From contig RQAP01000047.1 of the NCBI GenBank assembly GCA_008671135.1, positions 1-64,000 on the forward strand: DNA of 64,000 nucleotides. The letters run 5' to 3'. Shown here piece after piece: positions 7,161-14,929 of the stretch. The stretch is from Collinsella aerofaciens (GTDB lineage Bacteria; Actinomycetota; Coriobacteriia; Coriobacteriales; Coriobacteriaceae). The notes beneath the pieces were generated by a model, which did no database searches, was not told the origin of the DNA, and worked only from the letters and a program-made list of their open reading frames with translations. Each line of letters starts with the position of its first letter. Position 1 is the first letter of the stretch. The position numbers and the translations under genes are program-made.

Positions 7161-8651
7161 CTACTCGACCACGGTCGCCTCGGTCGGGATGGCCCCCAGC
7201 ACTGCCGCGTACTCGGTGGGGTAGAGGCGGCTTATCGTCTGAACGTCGCGGATGAGGACGTTGCGGTCGTCAGGCTCGGAGATGCCGTAGCCGAACGCCT
7301 CGAGCGTCTCGATCGCCTCGCGGATCTTCTGCTGGAACATGGGGCCGGGGTCCACCCTCAGGCCGAGGTAGCCTCGCCACAGGCTCGGCGACACGCGCAG
7401 CATGTTCTGGATCTTGGACATCGGCTCGATGTCGGCGTAGACGTTGAGCGTGACCATGGCGTCCTTGTGCCCGAAGATCGACTGCAGCGCCTTGATGTCG
7501 CCGCCGTGGCGGATCCACTGCGTCGCGAAGGTGTGGCGCAGGCCGTGGAACGTGATCAGCTCGTCGTTGGTGCCCATGAGGCCGTTGGTCTCCGAGAACG
7601 TCTTGAACGCCCTGCGGATGTAACTGGTGGTGGCGAAGGAGCCGTCCGGCCGCGACACTACGTAGCTGTCCGCGAGGTCGCGCAGGCCGAGGGCCGATGC
7701 CTCCCGGAGCCTCTGCGAATCGATCTCGTGGATCTCTTTCAGGAAGGGGAGCAGGCCCACCGGGTCGACGGGGATCGTCCTCAGGTCGTGGTTCTTGGTG
7801 TCCTTGATGAAGGAGCCCCTGTCCTTGACGTAGGCCACCGAGTGCCTGACCGTGATGAGCCCCGACTCGAAGTCGACGTCACACCAGCGCAGGCCGCAGA
7901 CCTCGCCGATGCGCATCCCGGTGTGCAGGGCGAGCACGACCGCCCGCCTGAAGGTCGAGTCCGGCATCATCGAGGTCACCGAGTTGAGCTTCGGCACGAG
8001 GTCGGAGCGCAGCGCGTTCCTGGGCCTGGCGATGACCCTGGGCGCGAGGGCGCCGTCGAACGGGTTCCTCCCGATCGTGTCGTTGCTGCGCTTCAGCAGG
8101 ACGGCGTAGAGCCGCTTGCCGAGCTTGAATGACTTGTTGAGCGTGTCCGGCGCCGTGCCCAGGGCGATCCTGCGCCTCGACCACGCGTTGACGTCGTCGG
8201 TCGTCACCTCGTTCACGGGGACCAGACCCAGCTCGTCTCGCTCGATGTGCAGGGCGCTGTAGTGGTAGTCGTCGCGGGTCGTCGGGGTGATCCTGTTCAT
8301 CTCCAGGCAGAAGTCGATGAACTTCTCGAGCGCCTCGGAAAGCGGCAGCGCGGCGTAGTCATCCCGCTGTTCGGCGGGAAGCCCGGCGCCGATAGCGGCC
8401 CTCGCCTCCTCGGCCTCGGCGAGTTCCAGCTCGACCTCCGACCTGAATTCCGCGAGGACGCGCATCGCCGCCGCCTTTCCCCGCGTGCTCTGCTTCAGGC
8501 AGGGCACGCGGGTGTTCCTGGTCCTCTGGACCTTCTTCCCGGTCATCTCGTCGGCCACCGTCACGACAGCCTGCCATTTGCCCTTGTTCTTCCTCACGCC
8601 GCCGGCTCCGCATACGCGTAAGGTTTTATTGCTGCATTTCTCGTTCTGCAT
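7161..8651 (-). CDS. int: Tyrosine recombinase / integrase
   Basis: A 496-residue site-specific integrase that would catalyse insertion and excision of the element at the tRNA-Pro 3' end. The N-terminal ~100 residues are basic and probably bind arm sites; a SAM-like core-binding domain spans about 100-205. The catalytic domain carries Arg (TGMRIGEVCGLRW), Lys (KDTKNH), HxxR (FHGLRHTFA), His (FGHKD) and the nucleophile Tyr (NVYADI). The start at 8651 follows AGGAG by 6 bases. There is an extra C-terminal ~90-residue tail. The set of catalytic residues looks complete, so it is probably active. No excisionase gene was found. Confidence 0.93.
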   Translation of the reverse strand: MQNEKCSNKTLRVCGAGGVRKNKGKWQAVVTVADEMTGKKVQRTRNTRVPCLKQSTRGKAAAMRVLAEFRSEVELELAEAEEARAAIGAGLPAEQRDDYAALPLSEALEKFIDFCLEMNRITPTTRDDYHYSALHIERDELGLVPVNEVTTDDVNAWSRRRIALGTAPDTLNKSFKLGKRLYAVLLKRSNDTIGRNPFDGALAPRVIARPRNALRSDLVPKLNSVTSMMPDSTFRRAVVLALHTGMRIGEVCGLRWCDVDFESGLITVRHSVAYVKDRGSFIKDTKNHDLRTIPVDPVGLLPFLKEIHEIDSQRLREASALGLRDLADSYVVSRPDGSFATTSYIRRAFKTFSETNGLMGTNDELITFHGLRHTFATQWIRHGGDIKALQSIFGHKDAMVTLNVYADIEPMSKIQNMLRVSPSLWRGYLGLRVDPGPMFQQKIREAIETLEAFGYGISEPDDRNVLIRDVQTISRLYPTEYAAVLGAIPTEATVVE

Positions 8652-8826
8652 GTCTGCTCCTAAATCCGCAGTTGATTAGAAACAGGCGGGCCCACCTGCG
8701 GGAACCCGGAGAGGCGACGATTCGGGGCTCCTACCCCCGTTGATTAAATCATCGGCTGCACCGCGCTCCTCGAAGCCGAAAATATGCTATCTGGACAGAC
8801 CGCGCTGAGCTGGTAAAATTTGCAAA

Positions 8827-8859
8827 TGCGGAAATGCGCTACTTGCGCTATCTGCGCGT
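8827..8859. repeat. Tandem TGCG repeats near the att site, candidate integrase arm sites
   Basis: TGCGGAA (8827), TGCGCTA (8835), TGCGCTA (8844) and TGCGCGT (8853) are spaced 8-9 bases apart, between the integrase gene and the attachment site. Integrase or excisionase arm-type sites are often arranged this way; the assignment is inference. Confidence 0.45.
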
Positions 8860-8901
8860 GTTATAACAAAATTAACACAGGTCAGGCCTTTTATGGGCCC
8901 G

Positions 8902-8946
8902 CTGGGGGTCAAGGGGTCGCTGGTTCGAATCCAGTCGTCCCGACCA
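8902..8946 (+). repeat. attR: 3' half of tRNA-Pro(GGG)
   Basis: The sequence starts in an anticodon loop CTGGGGG, continues with the 3' anticodon stem TCAAG, then the T-arm (CTGGTTCGAATCCAG), acceptor strand CGTCCCG, discriminator A and CCA. No matching 5' anticodon stem (CTTGA), D-arm or 5' acceptor strand (CGGGACG) precedes it. It is therefore a partial tRNA copy, as left by integrases that recombine in the anticodon loop. The intact gene should be at the other end of the element. Confidence 0.82.
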
Positions 8947-8956
8947 GAAGTTTGCA

Positions 8957-8986
8957 GGTCAGGCACCTAGTGCCTGACCTTTTTTG
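8957..8986 (+). terminator. Intrinsic terminator, original tRNA terminator
   Basis: GGTCAGGCA (8957-8965) and TGCCTGACC (8971-8979) form a perfect 9-bp stem followed by seven T's. It is the expected terminator of the tRNA gene whose 3' end remains here. Confidence 0.9.
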
Positions 8987-9056
8987 TTTTTAATCACCAT
9001 GATTATTTTGCCTAAAGCAACAACGTTCCCGCTCGATGTAATCACCGAATCAAAAC

Positions 9057-9113
9057 GTGTACATCAGCCACCAAAATCGACATTTTTCGACATGTTTGGA
9101 GGCTGATGTACAC
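9057..9113. repeat. Intergenic hairpin 1 upstream of pgsA
   Basis: GTGTACATCAGCC (9057-9069) and GGCTGATGTACAC (9101-9113) pair perfectly. After an A-A mismatch, CCAAA/TTTGG can extend the stem. The loop region contains ACATGTTTGGA. It is adjacent to hairpin 2 (9123-9181), whose loop has almost the same motif. Confidence 0.85.
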
Positions 9114-9122
9114 AAATGCAGA

Positions 9123-9181
9123 ATCCAGCGCAGCCCAGAGGCGCCCTCCACATGTCTGGACTCTCTATGGCTGCGCTGGAT
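9123..9181. repeat. Intergenic hairpin 2 upstream of pgsA
   Basis: ATCCAGCGCAGCC (9123-9135) and GGCTGCGCTGGAT (9169-9181) pair perfectly. The loop contains ACATGTCTGGA, matching 10 of 11 bases in hairpin 1 although the arms differ. It would lie in the 5' leader of the pgsA transcript if transcription starts upstream. Confidence 0.85.
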
Positions 9182-9241
9182 AGACATCGCCGGAACGGGT
9201 ATAGTATCGAAAGTTTTGTCGTTAACCAGCGGGGGAGTCCT

Positions 9242-9946
9242 GTGGGCATCAAAAAGAAGATCAAAAAGGAGCTTATCGGCACTTCCGATTACCCGTCGAA
9301 TAAGATCTTTACGATCTCCAATTTCATCACCTTTACGCGCCTGATCCTCACCCTGGTATTTCTGTACCTGTTTGTGACGGATAACAACCGCGTCATCGCC
9401 ATCGCTATCTACGCCGTTGCCGCCTCCACCGACTGGATGGACGGGCAGATCGCCCGCATGACTAAGACGGTCTCGTGGCTCGGCAAGGTCATGGATCCCA
9501 TTTGCGACCGCGCGCTGCTGTTCACCGGCGTGCTGGGACTGGTGGTCCGCGGAGAGCTGCCCATCTGGGTCTGCGTGCTCATTATTGGCCGCGACATCTA
9601 TCTGGGCATCGGCACGCTTATCGTGCGTCATTATCACCGTCGCCCCATCGATGTCGTCTTTCCCGGAAAGATTGCCACTGCGCTGCTCATGACCGGCTTC
9701 TCGCTCATGCTGCTCGGGTTCCCCGTTGTTGACGGCCTGCACCTTTTACCTTCAACCCTTACGGCCTTCCCGGGCCTCAACGGAAGCTCGGTGCCCCTCG
9801 GCATCTTCTTTGTGTACGGCGGCGTGATCTTCTCCATGCTCACGGCTGTCATCTACTCCATTAAGGGCGGAGTGGCCATTAAACAGGCTCTCGCGCATCC
9901 CGAGGACGAGGACATCGACTTTCTGAACCCTGAAATCGAAGACTGA
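9242..9946 (+). CDS. pgsA: CDP-alcohol phosphatidyltransferase (PgsA-like)
   Basis: A 234-residue integral membrane enzyme of phospholipid synthesis that transfers a phosphatidyl group from CDP-diacylglycerol to an alcohol. The family motif is complete: D-x2-DG-x2-AR-x8-G-x3-D-x3-D in DWMDGQIARM through WLGKVMDPICD, inside a multi-helix protein. The GTG at 9242 was chosen because it follows GGGGGAG and the longer frame would run through the two hairpins. It heads a cluster with an FHA protein and a MerR regulator, the order seen around mycobacterial pgsA2/garA. The exact alcohol substrate is not determined; a second family member is at 30227. Confidence 0.85.
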   Translation: MGIKKKIKKELIGTSDYPSNKIFTISNFITFTRLILTLVFLYLFVTDNNRVIAIAIYAVAASTDWMDGQIARMTKTVSWLGKVMDPICDRALLFTGVLGLVVRGELPIWVCVLIIGRDIYLGIGTLIVRHYHRRPIDVVFPGKIATALLMTGFSLMLLGFPVVDGLHLLPSTLTAFPGLNGSSVPLGIFFVYGGVIFSMLTAVIYSIKGGVAIKQALAHPEDEDIDFLNPEIED

Positions 9947-10012
9947 TTCGTTGGGGTATGATTACGTACGGTTCATTATTTGCGGCACGTCCGCGATAAG
10001 TTAGGGGTTGTC

Positions 10013-10447
10013 ATGGACAACATGGTTAACAATATGCCTCAGAATGATAAGACTGCTGACGCTACCTGCGTATTCCGCGTGCCTTCAAGCGACGTCACCG
10101 TTCCCGACCTCATGGCCAACGTGCGCATCACCGCCCCCGTTCTGTCCATCGTCAAGGGTCCGCAGACTGGTGCCGCCTTTGAGCTCGAGGACGACGTGAC
10201 CACCATCGGCCGCGATCCCGCGAACGGCATCTTCCTCAACGACATGACTGTTTCGCGCAGCCACGCGCGCATTATTCGCGAGGGCCTCGGCGCTCGCATC
10301 GAGGACCTGGGCTCGCTCAATGGTACCTGGGTCGACGGTGCCATTGTCAATGCAGCCCCGCTGCACGACGGTTCTTCCGTTCAGATCGGTACGTTTACGC
10401 TCATCTACCACGAGAGCACGCCGGAGCGCATCGAAACCGGTGAGTAG
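10013..10447 (+). CDS. FHA-domain protein, GarA/OdhI-like
   Basis: A 144-residue cytoplasmic protein with a short N-terminal tail and a C-terminal FHA phosphothreonine-binding domain (about 50-135; TIGRDPANGIFL, TVSRSHARI, LGSLNGTWVDG). In actinobacteria GarA/OdhI is phosphorylated by Ser/Thr kinases and controls 2-oxoglutarate metabolism. The position between pgsA and the MerR gene supports this group, but the N-terminal ETTS-type phosphorylation motif is not obvious (KTADATCVF instead). The start at 10013 follows TTAGGGG. Confidence 0.8.
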   Translation: MDNMVNNMPQNDKTADATCVFRVPSSDVTVPDLMANVRITAPVLSIVKGPQTGAAFELEDDVTTIGRDPANGIFLNDMTVSRSHARIIREGLGARIEDLGSLNGTWVDGAIVNAAPLHDGSSVQIGTFTLIYHESTPERIETGE

Positions 10448-10450
10448 GGC

Positions 10451-11329
10451 ATGGCCGAACGCAACTATCTGAGTATCGGCCAAGTCGTCAACCTACTTCG
10501 AGGCGCATACCCCGATCTTTCGAACTCAAAAATTAGATTTCTAGAGGATGAGGGGCTCATTACCCCTCATCGTACGCCTAAGGGATACCGTCAGTACTCT
10601 AAGGAGGACGTTGATCGCCTGGAGGTCATCCTGCACTTGCAGAAGACCCGCTACATGCCGCTCAACGTGATTAAGCAGCGCTTGGAAAACGCCACGGACT
10701 TGTCAACGCTCGCCTACGAGGTGGGCTTGCTGTCCGATGTTCCGCTCAAGACGGAGCCCAAGGAGACTAAGCAAAAGCTGCATCCCATCGAGACCATTCC
10801 CGATATGCTGGGCGTCGAGATTTCGTTTATCCGTTCGCTCGCCGAGAACGACCTCATTCGCATCATCAAGAGTCCGCAGAATCGTGAGCTCGTCGATGGT
10901 CGCGATTTCCCGATCATCCGCTACTGCTCCGAGCTGTCACGCTTCCATATCGAGCCGCGCAACCTGCGTCAGTACGTGTCTTCCGCCAACCGCGAGTCCT
11001 CGATGTTTGAGCAGGTGCTCGTGAGCATGCTCGGCATGGATACTTCCGATGACGAGCGCGACGCCAAGCTCGAGCGTGCGTTTAAGAAGCTTCACGACCT
11101 GACGGAGGGCGTGCACACCGCGCTGCTCAAGAACCGCGTTTTTGAGTCGCTCAACGCCGTGGTCGAGGACGCCGACATCGATGCACTCGATGAGGAAATC
11201 ACTCGCTCCGAGTCCACCAAGGCCAAAAACGAAGAGACAGTCGCGCCGGCTTCACACGAGGATTCTCTCGTAAAGCCGCTCAAGGTCGTCGCCCCTTCGC
11301 AATCCGGCACCGTCACCGCGGGCAAGTAA
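10451..11329 (+). CDS. ftsR: MerR-family regulator, FtsR-like
   Basis: A 292-residue transcription factor with an N-terminal MerR winged-helix domain (residues ~6-75; SIGQVVNLL, IRFLEDEGLITP, GYRQYSKEDVDRL) and a longer C-terminal region, probably helical. The gene follows the FHA gene by three bases and is co-transcribed with it. The FHA-MerR pairing is the odhI-ftsR arrangement of actinobacteria, where FtsR activates the cell-division gene ftsZ. The symbol rests on that synteny and the domain; the target here is untested. Confidence 0.72.
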   Translation: MAERNYLSIGQVVNLLRGAYPDLSNSKIRFLEDEGLITPHRTPKGYRQYSKEDVDRLEVILHLQKTRYMPLNVIKQRLENATDLSTLAYEVGLLSDVPLKTEPKETKQKLHPIETIPDMLGVEISFIRSLAENDLIRIIKSPQNRELVDGRDFPIIRYCSELSRFHIEPRNLRQYVSSANRESSMFEQVLVSMLGMDTSDDERDAKLERAFKKLHDLTEGVHTALLKNRVFESLNAVVEDADIDALDEEITRSESTKAKNEETVAPASHEDSLVKPLKVVAPSQSGTVTAGK

Positions 11330-11369
11330 CAGCTGCCGCTTATCCGGCAACCCATTGAAAGGTCATGCA

Positions 11370-11900
11370 ATGTACGACTTCGAATCTCAAATCGTCGACA
11401 TCCCCGACTATCCCGAGCCCGGAGTCATCTTTAAAGACATCACGCCGCTCTTCGGCAATCCCGAGGCGCTCAAAGCCATGACCGATGCCCTCGCCGAGCA
11501 CTTTGCCGGCATGGGAATCACCAAGGTCGTAGGTCCCGAGGCTCGCGGCTTTATGGTGGGCGTTCCCGTGGCCGTCGCTCTGGGCGCCGGCTTTGTTCCC
11601 GCACGTAAACCGGGCAAGCTGCCGCGCGAGACCGTAAGCCAGAGCTACGAGCTCGAGTACGGCACCGATTCAATTGAGATCCATGCCGACGCTATCAGCT
11701 CTAAAGATACCGTGTTGATTCTGGACGACTTGGTCGCGACGGGCGGAACCGTCGAGGCAACAGGTAAACTGGTGCGAGATATGGGCGCAAAGCTTGTGGG
11801 CTACGGGTGTATCCTTGAGCTTGCGTTTCTCAACCCGCGCGAGAAGCTCACGTCGACTGACGACGATGTTGAGCTCTTTAGCCTGGTGACGGTGGACTAG
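11370..11900 (+). CDS. apt: Adenine phosphoribosyltransferase
   Basis: A 176-residue cytoplasmic purine-salvage enzyme (adenine + PRPP to AMP). The PRPP-binding loop is VLILDDLVATGGT; GFKD-type N-terminal motif (GVIFKDITPLFGN) and the flexible loop RKPGKLPRET are typical. The length matches the family. The start at 11370 follows AAAGG; a TTG five codons earlier is unlikely. It lies between ftsR and the NlpC/P60 gene on the same strand with gaps of ~40 bases. Confidence 0.95.
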   Translation: MYDFESQIVDIPDYPEPGVIFKDITPLFGNPEALKAMTDALAEHFAGMGITKVVGPEARGFMVGVPVAVALGAGFVPARKPGKLPRETVSQSYELEYGTDSIEIHADAISSKDTVLILDDLVATGGTVEATGKLVRDMGAKLVGYGCILELAFLNPREKLTSTDDDVELFSLVTVD

Positions 11901-11932
11901 CCGTTACCCTTAGTTACTGGAAAGGAAGCTAC

Positions 11933-13060
11933 ATGCGCACAGCAAACACGCACAAAAACATGGCACGCTGCGCTGCTACGGCAACCCTCGCTTGTGTTTT
12001 GGGCTTGGGCCTCGCGGCTCCTGCCTACGCCGATACCGCATCCGACCTTGCCGCTGCTCGTACGAAGCTCGAGCAGATCGGTACCCAAACCCAGCAGATT
12101 TACGATGAGCTCGCCACGCAGACGCAGGCGCTCGATCAGACTGCTGGCGAGATCACGCAAAAGCAGCAGGAGATTGCTGACGGTCAGGCCAAGCTCTCGA
12201 CCTATGTCGCCGGCGAGTACAAGACCGGCGGTCTGAGCCTGCTTCAGGTTCTAACGGGCGTTGACGACCTGAGCGATATGCTCAACCGTCTGTTCTACTA
12301 CGGCAAAGTCTCCGATAAGCAAGCTCAGACCATTCAAGAGGTCAAGGAGCTTAAGCAGCAGCTCACCGATAAGCAGTCCGAGCAGGAAAAGAACGTCGCA
12401 GCCACGCAAAAGAAGGTCGACGAGCTTAACGCCCAGCAGGCTGAAGCCCAGAACGTCGTAAACTCCCTGGATTCGCAGCTGCAAGCCGAGCTTGCCGCAG
12501 AGGCCGAGGCCAACGCCGCGCTGCAGGCCGGCATCAACGCCAGTACCGCCGAGAAGGCCACGGTGAGCAACGAGACTGCCGGTACGACCGAAAACACCAA
12601 CAACGGTGGCCAGACCAGCAATAACAACAACCAGGGCGGCAACACTCCGGCTCCTACGCCGGCACCTGCTCCGACGCCGCAGCCCTCCACGCCCGCTCCA
12701 GCTCCGACGCCTTCTGTTCCGAGCCAGTCCGTCGATGGCGGCTCTGTTGTCTCGCGTGCGTACAGTAAGCTTGGTTGCGCTTATTCCTGGGGCGGAATTG
12801 GCCCGAACAGCTTCGACTGCTCTGGTTTTGTTAGCTATTGCCTCACTGGTCGCTATTGCCGCCTGGGCACCACGGGTACCTTTATGGGCTGGACGCGTGT
12901 GTCCGATCCGCAGCCCGGTGACGTTGTGGTCAACTCGTACCACACCGGCATTTACATCGGTGGTGGTCAGATGATTCATGCTTCCGACTACAACACGGGT
13001 GTCATCATCAGCTCCGTTGCCGCCGGCATGAACAATAACTATATCTTTGTGCGTTACTAA
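11933..13060 (+). CDS. Secreted NlpC/P60 peptidoglycan hydrolase
   Basis: A 375-residue exported protein. It has a signal peptide (cleavage likely after AYA, residue 33), a coiled coil (about 38-200, with the FYYGK region in the middle), an Asn/Gly then Pro/Ala/Thr-rich linker (~212-262) and a C-terminal NlpC/P60 domain. The catalytic triad candidates are Cys296 (SFDCSGF), His337 (YHTGIYI) and His349 (MIHAS). Such proteins cleave stem peptides (D-Glu to diamino acid) during cell separation, and the coiled coil may regulate activity. RBS GGAAAGGAAG. A terminator follows at 13084. Confidence 0.9.
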   Translation: MRTANTHKNMARCAATATLACVLGLGLAAPAYADTASDLAAARTKLEQIGTQTQQIYDELATQTQALDQTAGEITQKQQEIADGQAKLSTYVAGEYKTGGLSLLQVLTGVDDLSDMLNRLFYYGKVSDKQAQTIQEVKELKQQLTDKQSEQEKNVAATQKKVDELNAQQAEAQNVVNSLDSQLQAELAAEAEANAALQAGINASTAEKATVSNETAGTTENTNNGGQTSNNNNQGGNTPAPTPAPAPTPQPSTPAPAPTPSVPSQSVDGGSVVSRAYSKLGCAYSWGGIGPNSFDCSGFVSYCLTGRYCRLGTTGTFMGWTRVSDPQPGDVVVNSYHTGIYIGGGQMIHASDYNTGVIISSVAAGMNNNYIFVRY

Positions 13061-13083
13061 GTATTCAGATAAAGCAAACGGAT

Positions 13084-13122
13084 ATGGACCTCGTGGCTTT
13101 GAGTCATGGGGTCCATTCTTTT
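13084..13122 (+). terminator. Terminator after the NlpC/P60 gene
   Basis: ATGGACC (13084-13090) pairs with GGTCCAT (13110-13116), followed by TCTTTT. Confidence 0.65.
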
Positions 13123-13136
13123 GCCTTTAGTGCAGT

Positions 13137-13167
13137 CCGCTATCTAGTTTTGAATACTAGATAGCGG
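13137..13167. promoter_or_regulatory. Perfect palindromic operator upstream of degV
   Basis: CCGCTATCTAGT (13137-13148) and ACTAGATAGCGG (13156-13167) flank a 7-base centre. The left two thirds match 16 of 19 or more positions of a site upstream of the DUF1836 regulator (14811-14829). It lies about 25 bases before a TATAAT -10 element (13190-13195). Confidence 0.7.
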
Positions 13168-13189
13168 CCCAATCGGTCTGCAAGATGGC

Positions 13190-13195
13190 TATAAT
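13190..13195 (+). promoter_or_regulatory. -10 element of degV
   Basis: TATAAT lies 30 bases before the degV start. There is no good -35, which fits a regulated promoter next to the palindrome at 13137-13167. Confidence 0.5.
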
Positions 13196-13224
13196 TGTAT
13201 GGGAACAATTAGAAAGGACCCTCT

Positions 13225-14091
13225 ATGAGCTGGGCACTTATCTCCGATTCAAGCTGCAACCTCCGCGATTGGCAACCGACCGCACCCCATACCACCTTTG
13301 CATTTGCGCCCCTCAAAATTCGAGTGGGGGAGCGTGAATTCGTCGATGACCTTTCGCTCGATGTGCATGAGCTCAACTGCGCTGTACAGACGGAGACGAA
13401 CGCTTCTTCGAGCGCTTGTCCCAGCGTAGGGGAGTGGGCCGAGCTCTTCAAATTGGCAGACAAGACCATCTGCATGCCGATCTCTGAGGGCGTGTCGGGC
13501 AGCTACAATGCGGCAGCCACGGCTCGCGATATGGTTCTTGCCGAGGAGCCCGACCGACAGATTCATCTAGTCAATTCACGCGCAGCTGGCGGCAAAATGG
13601 ATCTCATTTTCTTGCTGTTCGACCGCTATCTTGCAAGCAATCCGGATGTCTCATTCGAGGACGCTTGCGCATACTTCGATAGCCTTGAGCAGAACAGCAA
13701 AATCCTCTTCAGTTTGTGCAATTACGAAAACCTCGCCAAAGCCGGACGTATCCCTAAGGCAGCCGGCGTCATTGCCAACAAGCTCAATATCCGCATTTTG
13801 GGCACGGCGAGTGAGGCCGGTAAAATCGAACTCGTCGGGCACACGCGTGGCGAAAAGAAGATGCTCAACAAGATCATCGACACTATGGAAGCCGAGGGCT
13901 TTACGGGCGGTGAGGTCATCATCGATCACGTTGAGAACGAAGCTGGAGCCCAGGCGCTTACTGATCGCATAGTCGAACATTGGCCCGGCTCCAAGACCAT
14001 CATCATGCCCTGCAACGGCCTGGATTCCTATTACGCCGAGATGCACGGCCTGATCATCGGCTACGGCATGGGCGTAGCTTCGGGCAAATAA
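13225..14091 (+). CDS. DegV family fatty-acid-binding protein
   Basis: A 288-residue DegV protein. The family binds fatty acids, and in Firmicutes its relatives (FakB) present fatty acids to the FakA kinase. Family features seen are the N-terminal strand ending in DSSCNL (ALISDSSCNL), the glycine-rich stretch CMPISEGVSGSYNAA, the central KAGRIPKAAG loop and the C-terminal half ending near GYGMGVASG. RBS GAAAGGACC. It is preceded by the palindromic operator and followed by a shared terminator with the DUF1836 gene. No fakA is in the window. Confidence 0.88.
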   Translation: MSWALISDSSCNLRDWQPTAPHTTFAFAPLKIRVGEREFVDDLSLDVHELNCAVQTETNASSSACPSVGEWAELFKLADKTICMPISEGVSGSYNAAATARDMVLAEEPDRQIHLVNSRAAGGKMDLIFLLFDRYLASNPDVSFEDACAYFDSLEQNSKILFSLCNYENLAKAGRIPKAAGVIANKLNIRILGTASEAGKIELVGHTRGEKKMLNKIIDTMEAEGFTGGEVIIDHVENEAGAQALTDRIVEHWPGSKTIIMPCNGLDSYYAEMHGLIIGYGMGVASGK

Positions 14092-14107
14092 AGTCCAACC
14101 AAGCAAA

Positions 14108-14155
14108 AAAACGGGCGGGACAAAGCGACAGATGGCTCTTTGTCCCGCCCGTTTT
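14108..14155. terminator. Bidirectional terminator between degV and the DUF1836 gene
   Basis: A stem of about 18 bp (14108-14125 with 14138-14155) with A-tract on one side and T-tract on the other serves both convergent genes. Confidence 0.9.
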
Positions 14156-14164
14156 ATACGTCGG

Positions 14165-14776
14165 CTAGCTATTAAACCCGTTGAACTTGAGATAGCTCAT
14201 CAAGTAAGCCTTCGAAACAAAGGATGAAACCGCGCTGCGCACAAGCAGCGACTCACGCGTTACCTGATGCGCCGTATCGGGAACCGGCGTCTGCTCGACG
14301 GAAAACGCCGAACGAATCGATGCCTCGAGCTGATCAACCACATAGTCGAAGGCCGTCGGGGCATCGTAGCTCAAACGCTGAATGTTAAAGAGTGCCTGCA
14401 CCGCAGCAATAGGTAGCACCTGCTTAAAGATGCAGATAGCGATCAGGCGGGCAATTTGCTCGCGGCCATATTGCTTTTTGACCGGAGCAGGCACCAGGCC
14501 AACCTTTACGTAGTTATTGATCATCGATGGCGTAATGATAGGCTGCTCAACGCAAAGGGACAGCGGCTCCATCCACAGAGCGACATACTCAATGACCTGG
14601 TCGCGGTAGAGCGTCATATTGGGCAACTGGTCATAGCGCGGCAGACTCAACGTATTGAGTTTGCGTACGATATCGGACTGAATAAATGCATCGGGCAGCA
14701 CAGTGGGCTGAATATCCTCAGGCTTAATGCTGACCGATGTATCGGACATCGGGATAACGCGTTTGGCGTGGTTCAT
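14165..14776 (-). CDS. DUF1836 putative transcriptional regulator
   Basis: A 203-residue soluble protein matching the DUF1836 pattern, a MerR-like predicted DNA-binding family. The region LSLPRYDQLPNMTLYRDQV is followed by TPSMINNYVKVGLVPAPVKK and the helical section GREQIARLIAICIFKQVLPI. The start at 14776 follows GGAGG. Its own upstream region carries a copy of the operator found before degV, so autoregulation together with control of degV is plausible (inference). Confidence 0.75.
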   Translation of the reverse strand: MNHAKRVIPMSDTSVSIKPEDIQPTVLPDAFIQSDIVRKLNTLSLPRYDQLPNMTLYRDQVIEYVALWMEPLSLCVEQPIITPSMINNYVKVGLVPAPVKKQYGREQIARLIAICIFKQVLPIAAVQALFNIQRLSYDAPTAFDYVVDQLEASIRSAFSVEQTPVPDTAHQVTRESLLVRSAVSSFVSKAYLMSYLKFNGFNS

Positions 14777-14810
14777 AAGGATCCTCCGTTCATTTATATA
14801 TTGTATTCTA

Positions 14811-14829
14811 CGTTATCTAGTTTTGCATA
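14811..14829. promoter_or_regulatory. Second copy of the degV-type operator, upstream of the DUF1836 gene
   Basis: CGTTATCTAGTTTTGCATA differs from 13138-13156 (CGCTATCTAGTTTTGAATA) at only two positions. It lies 35 bases upstream of the start codon of the DUF1836 gene. Unlike the degV site it is not a full palindrome. Confidence 0.6.
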
Positions 14830-14929
14830 CCACATAGTCGCCAAGTAAAAGTGGTTGGACAGCACATTGATACACCGTCCAACCACTTTGTTAAAAGATA
14901 ACAACCTTACATAAGATATATTATCGTAC

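Larger units (their letters stand above)
1..8946. mobile_element. Right part of an integrated element ending at a tRNA-Pro 3' fragment
   Basis: A tyrosine integrase (7161-8651) sits beside a 45-base copy of the 3' half of a tRNA-Pro(GGG) gene (8902-8946), the usual product of integration into a tRNA 3' end. Everything to the left is of mixed composition: small membrane proteins, an ABC exporter, broken genes and long hairpins. From about 9242 onward the content is conserved housekeeping genes. The intact tRNA and the other att copy should lie left of position 1, so the element's length and class are unknown. No relaxase, replication or phage structural gene is visible, so it may be a degraded island. 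Confidence 0.62.

Noticed and set aside
8902..8946. A functional tRNA-Pro gene
   Set aside because: The 5' acceptor strand, D-arm and 5' anticodon stem are missing.
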